DNA of 64,000 nucleotides from Fructobacillus sp. CRL 2054 (GTDB taxonomy: Bacteria > Bacillota > Bacilli > Lactobacillales > Lactobacillaceae): positions 1 through 64,000 of the forward strand of contig NZ_JACOFN010000008.1 of NCBI RefSeq assembly GCF_028764065.1, written 5' to 3'. How positions within the stretch are numbered: the first letter of the stretch is position 1; each line of letters starts with the position of its first letter. Under the pieces are notes generated by a model. That model was given only the letters and a program-made list of their open reading frames with translations, was not told where the DNA came from and made no database searches. Below are positions 57,759 through 64,000 of the stretch, in pieces. The position numbers and the translations under genes were made by a program.

Positions 57759-60536
57759 ATGCCAAATCAAGATCAAAATAATGACCAATTAGCACAATTA
57801 CCAATTGATCAGTTTTATCAGAGTATTGGTTCTAGCGAGAATGGCTTAAGTGCCGACCAAGCTCAAAAGCAGCATGCAAAGTTTGGCGATAACGTCATTA
57901 CTGCTGCAAAGGGTGAGAATAAGATTTGGAAGTTCTTGAAGAACTTTACGAGTCTAATGGCTATTTTGCTTTGGGTTTCCGGCTTAATTGCCATGTTTGC
58001 ACAGATGTTGGAACTTGGAATCGCCATTTGGGCCGTGAACGTGATTAACGGGCTCTTCTCCTTCTGGCAGGAAAACCAGGCGCAGAAGGCTTCGGATGCT
58101 TTGAAGAAGATGTTGCCAATGAAGGCAACCGTTATTCGAGATGGTAAGTCTGAAGAAATCGATACCTCTGAAATTGTGCCGGGGGATGTCATCATGATTT
58201 CTGCTGGTAACAGTATTTCAGCCGATGCCCGCGTGATTTCTTCCGACTCATTTCAGGTAGACGAATCAGCTTTGACCGGTGAATCGACTTTGAGTGATAA
58301 GAAAGCCGAATATCACCACGGTGAAGGAAAGTTCGCTGAGGCTAACATTGTTTATGCTGGTACGGTTGCTTCAGCTGGTTCTGCTAAAGTCGTTGCGCTC
58401 AGCACTGGGATGAACACCGAGTTTGGAAAGATTGCCCGCTTGACCCAGAGTCAGCAGAGCAAGCCATCCCCACTCGAACTCGAGTTGAACCGCTTGACTC
58501 GCCAGCTTTCCATCATTGCCATTTTGATTGGTACCGGATTCTTCATCGCGGCCATCTTCTTCGTTCATTATCCTGTTGCGAAGTCCTTTATCTTTGCGCT
58601 TGGTATGATTGTTGCCTTCATTCCGGAAGGACTTTTGCCAACCGTCACGCTGTCACTGGCACAGGGTGTCCAGCGAATGGCTAAGAAGCACGCCTTAGTG
58701 AAGAACTTGAACTCAGTTGAAACACTGGGGGAGACAACAGTCATCGCCTCTAATAAGACGGGGACTTTGACACAGAACCAAATGACGATTAACCACATCT
58801 GGATGCCAGAAAAGGTTTACACCGTAACTGGTCAAGGATACGTGAATAACGGTCAGGTCATGGATGGTGATCAGCCAGTAAAGTCCGGTGCTAATCCTGA
58901 TTTGGACTTCTTGCTAAAAGCCGTAAGTCTAAACAACGACACTACGGTTAAGCCAACTAACAAGCCTGGTGCGCAAGCAACCATTGTTGGAACGCCAACC
59001 GAAGCTTCTTTGGTTATTTTGGCTGAGAAGTATCAATTGGCTAGTCAACAGTTAGCTGATGAGAACCCTCGTCAAAAGGAAATCGTTTTCGACTCTGATC
59101 GTAAGCGGATGTCCACAATTAATAAGAATAAAGATGGCAAGTTCACCCTTTATACTAAGGGAGCTATGAGTGGAATTTTAGCCATTACCAAGAACATCTT
59201 GGATGATGGAAAAGTTCGTCCAATCACTGACGATGATATCCAGAAGATTAAGGCAGCCAACCAGCAATATGCCTCTCAAGGATTACGTGCCTTAGCCGTT
59301 GCTTACCGTGACCTGTCTAATGATGAAAGCCAAGACTTGTCGAGGGCCACTGCTGAGAACACTGAGCAAAACTTGACCTTCGTTGGTTTGACCATCATGG
59401 CTGATCCGCCACGTCCTGAAATTTACGATGCGGTTAAGAAGGCTCATCAGGCCGGTATCCGAATTATCATGGTGACGGGTGACGGACCAATTACAGCTAA
59501 GGCTGTGGCCACTAAGATTGGTTTGGTTTCTGATAAAGCCCGGGTCATCTCCGGCGATGAACTGACCGCTATTTCAGACGAAGATTTGCGTCAGGCAGTG
59601 AAGGGTGAAGTCATCTTTGCCCGTGTGGCTCCTGAACAGAAGTACCGCATTGTAAAGGCTAACCAAGCCAACGGCGAAATCGTTGCTTCAACTGGTGACG
59701 GTGTCAACGACGCGCCAGCCTTGAAACAAGCTGATATTGGAATTGCCATGGGTGCCACTGGTACCGACGTTGCCAAGGAAGCAGCGGACATGATTTTGAC
59801 CGATGACAACTTCGCCTCAATCATTGCGGCCATCGAAGAGGGACGCACGGTATACAGTAACATCCAAAAGTTCCTGCTCTACATCTTGAACAGTAACATG
59901 CCGGAAGCCTTTCCATCCGTGCTCTTCCTGTTCTCTGGTGGTTTGATTCCATTGCCTTTGACGGTTATGCAAATTCTAACCATCGATTTGGGAACGGATA
60001 TGTTGCCTGCCTTAGGACTTGGTTCTGAAAAGAGCGAGCCCGGTGTCATGCAACAGCCACCGCGTTCACGTAAGGCCCACTTGTTAAACAAGTCCATTAT
60101 TTGGAAGGCCTTTGGTTTGTACGGTTTGGTTGCTTCCTTGATTTCATCAGCTGCTTACTTCTTCGTCAACTACTCATATGGTTGGCCAGAACACGCGTTG
60201 TTCGGATCAGGCGATGTTTACGCAGAGGCCACAACCATTACTTTGGCAGCGATTGTCTTCTGCCAAATTGCCGCGGCCATCAACGCCCGTACGAAGTACA
60301 CCTCAGTCTTCAAAATTGGCGTCTTCAGCAACCACCACATCATTACTGGAATTCTTTTCGAAGTTCTATTGATTTCCTTGTTGATTTACGTACCATTCTT
60401 ACAAGGACTGTTTAATACCTATGCATTGGGTGTGAACGAATGGATCTTCTTGCTAATTATTCCAATTCCATTGATTCTCTTGGAAGAGGGACGTAAGTGG
60501 ATTGTTCGTAAGTATTTCTTGAAATTGAATAAGTAA
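57759..60536 (+). CDS. P-type ATPase, type IIC (Na+,K+-ATPase-like), catalytic Asp replaced by Asn
   Basis: This 925-residue protein has the full P2 layout: N-terminal cation domain, TGES (173-176), PEGLLPTVT (289-297, IIC type), nucleotide domain, TGDGPITAKA, GDGVNDAPALKQADIGIAMG and a C-terminal helix block with ILTIDLGTDMLPALGL, closely resembling Na+,K+-ATPase alpha subunits. The phosphorylation motif reads SNKTGTLT: the Asp that forms the acyl-phosphate is Asn332 (codon AAT, 58752-58754). By established mechanism this should stop transport. All other catalytic motifs are intact and the frame is complete. AAAGG precedes ATG 57759. Confidence 0.9.
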   Translation: MPNQDQNNDQLAQLPIDQFYQSIGSSENGLSADQAQKQHAKFGDNVITAAKGENKIWKFLKNFTSLMAILLWVSGLIAMFAQMLELGIAIWAVNVINGLFSFWQENQAQKASDALKKMLPMKATVIRDGKSEEIDTSEIVPGDVIMISAGNSISADARVISSDSFQVDESALTGESTLSDKKAEYHHGEGKFAEANIVYAGTVASAGSAKVVALSTGMNTEFGKIARLTQSQQSKPSPLELELNRLTRQLSIIAILIGTGFFIAAIFFVHYPVAKSFIFALGMIVAFIPEGLLPTVTLSLAQGVQRMAKKHALVKNLNSVETLGETTVIASNKTGTLTQNQMTINHIWMPEKVYTVTGQGYVNNGQVMDGDQPVKSGANPDLDFLLKAVSLNNDTTVKPTNKPGAQATIVGTPTEASLVILAEKYQLASQQLADENPRQKEIVFDSDRKRMSTINKNKDGKFTLYTKGAMSGILAITKNILDDGKVRPITDDDIQKIKAANQQYASQGLRALAVAYRDLSNDESQDLSRATAENTEQNLTFVGLTIMADPPRPEIYDAVKKAHQAGIRIIMVTGDGPITAKAVATKIGLVSDKARVISGDELTAISDEDLRQAVKGEVIFARVAPEQKYRIVKANQANGEIVASTGDGVNDAPALKQADIGIAMGATGTDVAKEAADMILTDDNFASIIAAIEEGRTVYSNIQKFLLYILNSNMPEAFPSVLFLFSGGLIPLPLTVMQILTIDLGTDMLPALGLGSEKSEPGVMQQPPRSRKAHLLNKSIIWKAFGLYGLVASLISSAAYFFVNYSYGWPEHALFGSGDVYAEATTITLAAIVFCQIAAAINARTKYTSVFKIGVFSNHHIITGILFEVLLISLLIYVPFLQGLFNTYALGVNEWIFLLIIPIPLILLEEGRKWIVRKYFLKLNK

Positions 60537-60545
60537 AGTTTTCGA

Positions 60546-60573
60546 AAAGTCGGCCGAAAGGCCGGCTTTTTTA
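60546..60573 (+). terminator. terminator after the P-type ATPase gene
   Basis: AAAGTCGGCC-gaaa-GGCCGGCTTTTTT. Confidence 0.9.
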
Positions 60574-60602
60574 TTGTCTTTTTATATCAAATTATTTAGA
60601 AT
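60574..60602 (+). promoter_or_regulatory. promoter of the eamA leader
   Basis: TTGTCT (60574-60579), 17 bases, TAGAAT (60597-60602). Confidence 0.65.
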
Positions 60603-60635
60603 AGAGAAGAATTTTTTGTTAGAAAGGGGCCTCTT

Positions 60636-60683
60636 ATGTTTTACTCACCATTGTTCGAATGTGATGTTCCAGCCGCTCGCTAA
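60636..60683 (+). CDS. 15-residue leader ORF upstream of eamA
   Basis: MFYSPLFECDVPAAR begins at ATG 60636, with GAAAGGGG 6 bases before it, a strong ribosome site. It ends in TAA just before a set of mutually exclusive hairpins that reach the eamA ribosome site. The composition is not dominated by one amino acid, so any signal that stalls the ribosome is unknown. Confidence 0.65.
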   Translation: MFYSPLFECDVPAAR

Positions 60684-60735
60684 AGCGGGTGACTTTTCCC
60701 GCTAAAGGATAACTGAATAAAATAGATTAGCGGAG
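60673..60735 (+). promoter_or_regulatory. candidate translational attenuator (erm-like four-arm fold)
   Basis: Arm 0 = CCGCT (60673-60677, within the last leader codons), arm 1 = AGCGGG (60684-60689), arm 2 = CCCGCTAA (60698-60705), arm 3 = TTAGCGG (60727-60733, running into the GGAG site of eamA at 60732-60735). 0:1 and 2:3 hide the ribosome site; a ribosome paused over arm 0 would let 1 pair with 2 and free it. No T-tract is present, so control would be of translation. Confidence 0.55.
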
Positions 60736-60745
60736 AAAATTAAAA

Positions 60746-61624
60746 ATGAATATTAAAAAAATTATCGGTCCAGTTTTACTTAGCCTTGCAGCTAGTATTT
60801 GGGGTGGGATGTTTGTCGTTGTCAAAGTTGTCGTGGAATACGTGCCTCCCGTTGAATTGGTGTGGTCACGTTATTTGATTGCCTTTGTGGTTTTACTTCT
60901 CATTTCCTTGTTAAAACGAGAAAAGTGGCAGGTTAATCGCCGTGATTTAGGTATTATTTTTTTGATTGGTTTCATTGGGAACACCATTTCCATTGTGGCC
61001 CAGGAAACGGGCACCTATTTTTCTAATGCCTAAACGGGCGCGGTAATTACTTCGGCAACGCCAACCTTTATGCTCTTGTTCTCATGGTGGATTTTAAAAG
61101 AGAAGATGACGAAGGTTCGGGTGATTTCAGTTGCCCTAGCAACACTGGGTGTAATTGCGATTGTTGGCGTTCATTTAACTGGTCAGCATGTCCTACTGGG
61201 TGTCTTATGCTTAGTGATTGCAGCCCTAACTTGGGCCTTGATGTCAGTCTTAGTGAAGAAACTATCGGGAACGTATAGTACCTTGCAGGTGACCATTCTG
61301 GCAACGTTGGTGGCCATTATCTGCTTAACACCTGTGGTGTTAGCACATCCATCAAATTTGGCAACGATTAACTTGTCGGATTCAGTGATAACACTGTCAC
61401 TTTTGTATCTGGGTGTTATTTCAACGGCGCTGGCTTTCATGATGTGGAATTACGGATTGACCTTGGTTGATGCTGGAAGTTCGGGTTTGTACTTCTTGCT
61501 TCAGCCGGTCGTCGGAACTTTACTTGGTTTCCTCTTCTTACACGAAGGCCTAACCTTTGGATTCCTAGTTGGATCTATTATGATTTTGATTAGTGTCTGG
61601 CTAGCCATTCGATATGACCATTAA
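60746..61624 (+). pseudogene. EamA/DMT family transporter, interrupted by an in-frame stop
   Basis: Read through one TAA (61031-61033), the frame gives a 292-residue ten-helix DMT protein with two EamA repeats (AASIWGGMFVVVKVVVEYVP; WNYGLTLVDAGSSGLYFLLQ). The stop lies in the conserved block SNA-stop-TGAVITSATP, where EamA proteins usually have Gln or another residue; CAA-to-TAA would explain it. Promoter, leader, ribosome site and the rest of the frame are intact. The substrate is unknown. A re-start at ATG 61070 would make only the second half. Confidence 0.85.
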
Positions 61625-61636
61625 TTTTGTTAAATA

Positions 61637-61666
61637 AAAAAGTCCAGGAGTAATCCTGGGCTTTTT
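61637..61666. terminator. terminator after eamA, facing guaC
   Basis: AAAAAGTCCAGGA-gtaa-TCCTGGGCTTTTT, usable from both sides. Confidence 0.85.
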
Positions 61667-61717
61667 ATTTTGGCTGATTAAGAGGGGAACAGAGAAAAAA
61701 CGCTTCCTATGATGAAA

Positions 61718-62674
61718 TTAGTAGTCAGTAAGTACGACGTAGTCGACCGTTTTTAGACTGGAAAGGTTCCGTCCACCAGCGTAGGAAATCGCTGACTGTA
61801 AATCTTCTTGCATTGCAGTTAAAGTATCTTGAAGACTGCCCTTATATGGAACTAGCAAAGAACGGCCTTCAACATTGTGTTGGTGGCCCTTTTGTTTGGC
61901 AGAGGCGGAACCGTAGTAGGCTTTGTAGACTTGACCGTTTTCCCTAATGATTTCGCCGGGTGTTTCATCATGACCAGCAAACATGGAGCCGATCATGACC
62001 ATTGAAGCACCGAAACGGATGGACTTGGCAATATCGCCGTTGTGACGGATTCCACCGTCAGCGATGATTGGCTTCGTTGCAACTTGAGCGCAGTTTGCAA
62101 TGGCGGCAAGCTGCCAGCCGTTGGTACCAAAACCGGTCTTGTCCTTTGTAATGCAGGCTTTTCCTGGTCCAATTCCGACCTTTGTTGCGTCGGCACCAGC
62201 GGATTCAATTTCAACAATGGCTTCTGGCGTTCCCAAGTTACCAACGATGAGAAAGGTATCAGGTAGCTGTTCCTTAATGTAATGGACCATCTTAATGACG
62301 TAATCAGAATGGCCATGAGCAACGTCAATCGTAATGAATTCCGGACTGATTTGTGCCTCCTTGAATTGATCGATTAGGTCATACTCGCTGTCAGTAATGC
62401 CAAGACTAATGGAGGCGATTAACCCTTTTTCTTGGATCTTTTTGACAAAGTCGAAGCGTTGCTCGGGTTGAAAACGGTGCATGACATAGAAATAGCCACG
62501 CTCAGAGAGCCATTCGGCTAAGTTTTCGTCAATGACAGTCGCCATATTGGCTGGCATTACAGGAATCTTGAAAGTGTACTTGCCTAATGTTACTGAAGTG
62601 TCTGCTTCTCGGCGACTCTTTAAAAGGCTCTTCTTTGGTAAAAGGCGAATCGCATCATAATCAAAGGTTTTCAT
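61718..62674 (-). CDS. guaC: GMP reductase
   Basis: This 318-residue IMPDH/GMPR barrel begins [20 protein letters not shown] and contains [20 protein letters not shown], with the catalytic Cys. There is no CBS domain pair, and the length fits GMP reductase of the Firmicute type rather than IMP dehydrogenase. It converts GMP to IMP using NADPH, balancing A and G nucleotides. A promoter with PurR-like boxes lies upstream on the minus strand. ATG 62674 follows GGAGAG. Confidence 0.92.
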   Translation of the reverse strand: MKTFDYDAIRLLPKKSLLKSRREADTSVTLGKYTFKIPVMPANMATVIDENLAEWLSERGYFYVMHRFQPEQRFDFVKKIQEKGLIASISLGITDSEYDLIDQFKEAQISPEFITIDVAHGHSDYVIKMVHYIKEQLPDTFLIVGNLGTPEAIVEIESAGADATKVGIGPGKACITKDKTGFGTNGWQLAAIANCAQVATKPIIADGGIRHNGDIAKSIRFGASMVMIGSMFAGHDETPGEIIRENGQVYKAYYGSASAKQKGHQHNVEGRSLLVPYKGSLQDTLTAMQEDLQSAISYAGGRNLSSLKTVDYVVLTDY

Positions 62675-62794
62675 TCTTGCTCTCCATTTATAATTCTGGC
62701 ATTCCGTTTGCTGTTCGGTTAATTAATTGAAAAAGATGAAAAATAAAAGGCTATTGTTCTTATTTTGGTCTTCTTTTTCTAAAACACAACTAAT

Positions 62795-62823
62795 AATATA
62801 CGGTTTAAAAAGAATTAAATCAA
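62795..62823 (-). promoter_or_regulatory. promoter of guaC
   Basis: On the minus strand, TTGATT (62823-62818), 17 bases, TATATT (62800-62795). The leader is about 110 bases long. No purine riboswitch was recognised in it. Confidence 0.6.
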
Positions 62824-62863
62824 GTACGTTATTAATAATAATCGTCTTTTTCTCTCTGATAAG

Positions 62864-62898
62864 CCGAACGAAGTGAATTGATTTTTTGAATCGTTCGG
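62864..62898. promoter_or_regulatory. pair of inverted PurBox-like sequences upstream of guaC
   Basis: CCGAACGA (62864-62871) and TCGTTCGG (62891-62898) form an inverted repeat about 40 bases upstream of the -35. CCGAAC is the core of the Gram-positive PurR box. A third GTTCGG lies at 62713-62718 in the leader. This suggests PurR control of guaC. Confidence 0.5.
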
Positions 62899-62932
62899 AA
62901 ACTGACTTTTTACCTGATAAATAACTGGAAAT

Positions 62933-62968
62933 AAAAAAGAACCCTGTCCAAAGACAAGGTTCTTTTGT
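62933..62968 (-). terminator. xpt terminator
   Basis: On the minus strand, AAAAGAACCTTGTC-tttg-GACAGGGTTCTTTT, then T residues. Confidence 0.88.
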
Positions 62969-62973
62969 TTTGT

Positions 62974-63558
62974 TTATTTTTCTTCATCAACAAAGCAAAC
63001 CTGGCCGTTTTCAAACGCGGCGATTCTTGCTAATGAGTGGATGTTTTGGATGCCTGCGTTAATTGCATTGTCACGTCCTGGTTGGAAGGACTTTTCGATG
63101 ACGATGCCGGCCCCAACAACCGTTGCCTGTGCCTGGTCAGCAATTTCTTTTAATCCCAGTAATGCCTGACCATTCGCTAAAAAGTCATCAATTAGCAATA
63201 CATGATCATCAGCTGATAGGAAACGCTTATCAATACGGATGGCGTTGCTTGTTTGTTTGGTAAAGGAATAAACATCGGCTGTGAAAGCGGCATCGGAAAG
63301 AATGCGTGACTTAGACTTGCGGGCGAAGACGACGGGCACCTTCATTTCAAGTCCGGCCATGACTGCAGGGGCGATACCAGAAGCTTCAACAGTTAGAATC
63401 TTGGTTACGCCTTGGTTAGCAAAGAGCCTGGCAAACTCTTGGCCCATGGCTAGCATTAGCTGGGGGTCAATTTGATGGTTGAGAAAGGAGTCAACCTTTA
63501 AAATGTCTTTCCCGATGACGCGACCATCTTCTTGAATTCTGTTTTCTAGTTCTTTCAT
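62974..63558 (-). CDS. xpt: xanthine phosphoribosyltransferase
   Basis: This 194-residue protein begins [20 protein letters not shown] and contains the PRPP loop [18 protein letters not shown] and [20 protein letters not shown]. It converts xanthine plus PRPP to XMP. AGAGGA precedes ATG 63558. It is downstream of the xanthine permease on the same strand with a 67-base gap, so the two are probably one salvage operon. No guanine riboswitch lies in this gap; one could precede the permease outside the window. Confidence 0.95.
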   Translation of the reverse strand: MKELENRIQEDGRVIGKDILKVDSFLNHQIDPQLMLAMGQEFARLFANQGVTKILTVEASGIAPAVMAGLEMKVPVVFARKSKSRILSDAAFTADVYSFTKQTSNAIRIDKRFLSADDHVLLIDDFLANGQALLGLKEIADQAQATVVGAGIVIEKSFQPGRDNAINAGIQNIHSLARIAAFENGQVCFVDEEK

Positions 63559-63625
63559 GTTATTCCTCTGGGTTTCGTATTTTAAGTAGTTCTATCATAA
63601 CCTGTATTGCTTTGATAGCAGGTAT

Positions 63626-64000
63626 TTATTGCGCTTTGTTGGTTTTAGGCCAACCGTTTAACAGCAGGTTCATGAGAACTGCAATCACCGTTGTGACCAC
63701 AACGCCGTTTGAAAAGATCAGTTTCAGCGTATCCGGTAGCTGATTTAAGAAAGTCGGCACAGTACCGATTGCTAGCCCGGCACCAATTGAGAGTCCGGCG
63801 GTGAGTAAGTTACTTTCAAGGTTGAGATTGACTTTACCGAGAATTTGAAGACCCTGAATAGCAATCGTCGAAAACATGACCATCATGGCACCACCCAAAG
63901 TAGCAGATGGAATGATGGTTGCCAATGCACCGAACTTTGGTAGTAGGCCTAGGATCAATAGAATGAAGGCCGCGTAGTAAATCGGTTGCTTGGTTTTGAC
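63626..64000 (-). CDS. pbuX: xanthine/uracil permease (NCS2), C-terminal part, partial at window edge
   Basis: The visible 124 residues include FGALATIIPSATLGGAMMVM and SIGAGLAIGTVPTFLNQLPD, typical of the C-terminal half of nucleobase:cation symporters (PbuX/UraA family). The frame continues to the window edge without a stop (VKTKQPIYYAAFI), so the start lies beyond 64000. Position before xpt supports xanthine as substrate. Confidence 0.88.
   Translation of the reverse strand, partial: VKTKQPIYYAAFILLILGLLPKFGALATIIPSATLGGAMMVMFSTIAIQGLQILGKVNLNLESNLLTAGLSIGAGLAIGTVPTFLNQLPDTLKLIFSNGVVVTTVIAVLMNLLLNGWPKTNKAQ

Noticed and set aside
1-64000. CRISPR arrays, rRNA or tRNA genes, prophage
   Set aside because: No regularly spaced repeats, no rRNA-like sequence, no tRNA cloverleaf and no phage structural genes were seen on either strand.

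Overview
The window looks like chromosome of a heterofermentative lactic acid bacterium of the Leuconostoc/Fructobacillus/Weissella group (Lactobacillaceae). This rests on the gene order xerD-ribT-scpA-scpB-rluB and cmk-rpsA-der-hup, a fructokinase followed by pgi, an NADH oxidase with the Cys42 motif, vitamin uptake through ECF transporters, strong AGGAG ribosome sites, and a preference for TTG (Leu) and AAG (Lys) in highly expressed genes. The genus is inferred, not proven. No rRNA, tRNA, CRISPR array or prophage was seen.

Layout. 1-260: the right end of an IS3-type element has cut an elaA-like acetyltransferase. 296-2726: a MarR regulator with a twin-operator target membrane protein, then an MFS transporter. 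2745-13383: housekeeping genes (rpsU, yqeY, cvfB, xerD, ribT, scpA, scpB, rluB, FMN-riboswitch ribU, a LysM surface protein, cmk, rpsA, der, hup). 13420-15500: nox and a DUF308 membrane protein. 15578-18396: a TPP riboswitch and the ykoEDC pyrimidine transporter. 18437-20782: a LysR regulator divergent from an amino acid permease. 21031-26391: CcpA-controlled fructokinase, pgi, proC and a ydbS/ydbT pair. 26589-29671: tandem organophosphate-type MFS transporters, the first broken by one stop codon. 29715-33922: a MarR regulator, then a TPP riboswitch with tenA-thiDE-thiM, and a tautomerase. 33985-37376 (minus): a GH13 glucosidase/sugar transporter operon. 37676-41137: an alpha/beta hydrolase and an ABC exporter with its own TetR. 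41190-41985: a third TPP riboswitch with thiT. 42010-45272: two brnQ branched-chain amino acid carriers, each behind a leader-peptide attenuator. 45355-51645: PadR/DUF1129, an MFS gene, and a MerR regulon (adh, then EmrB-type MFS-merR-NmrA). 51698-55708: DUF1003, a short UvrA2, and a YefM-YoeB toxin-antitoxin pair. 55772-60536: a multicopper oxidase, a small Met-rich membrane protein, and a type IIC P-type ATPase whose phosphorylation Asp is Asn. 60597-61624: a leader ORF with a translation-attenuator-like fold before an EamA gene that carries one stop. 61718-64000 (minus): guaC, xpt and the end of a xanthine permease.

How the genes work together. Three TPP riboswitches within 26 kb cover HMP uptake, salvage/kinase/synthase steps and thiamine uptake, so the cell salvages thiamine precursors rather than making them. 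Nucleotide-based sensing is unusually dense: FMN, three TPP, two Val/Ile leader peptides and one probable translational attenuator. Sugar genes at 21 kb and 37 kb share a nearly identical promoter/cre cassette.

Most noteworthy: the paired brnQ attenuators, one Val-rich and one Ile-rich; the candidate uORF attenuator before eamA; the Asn332 P-type ATPase with a neighbouring Met-rich small protein; the shared promoter cassette; and the MerR regulon with two 19-bp-spacer promoters. These are readings of the sequence without database searches.
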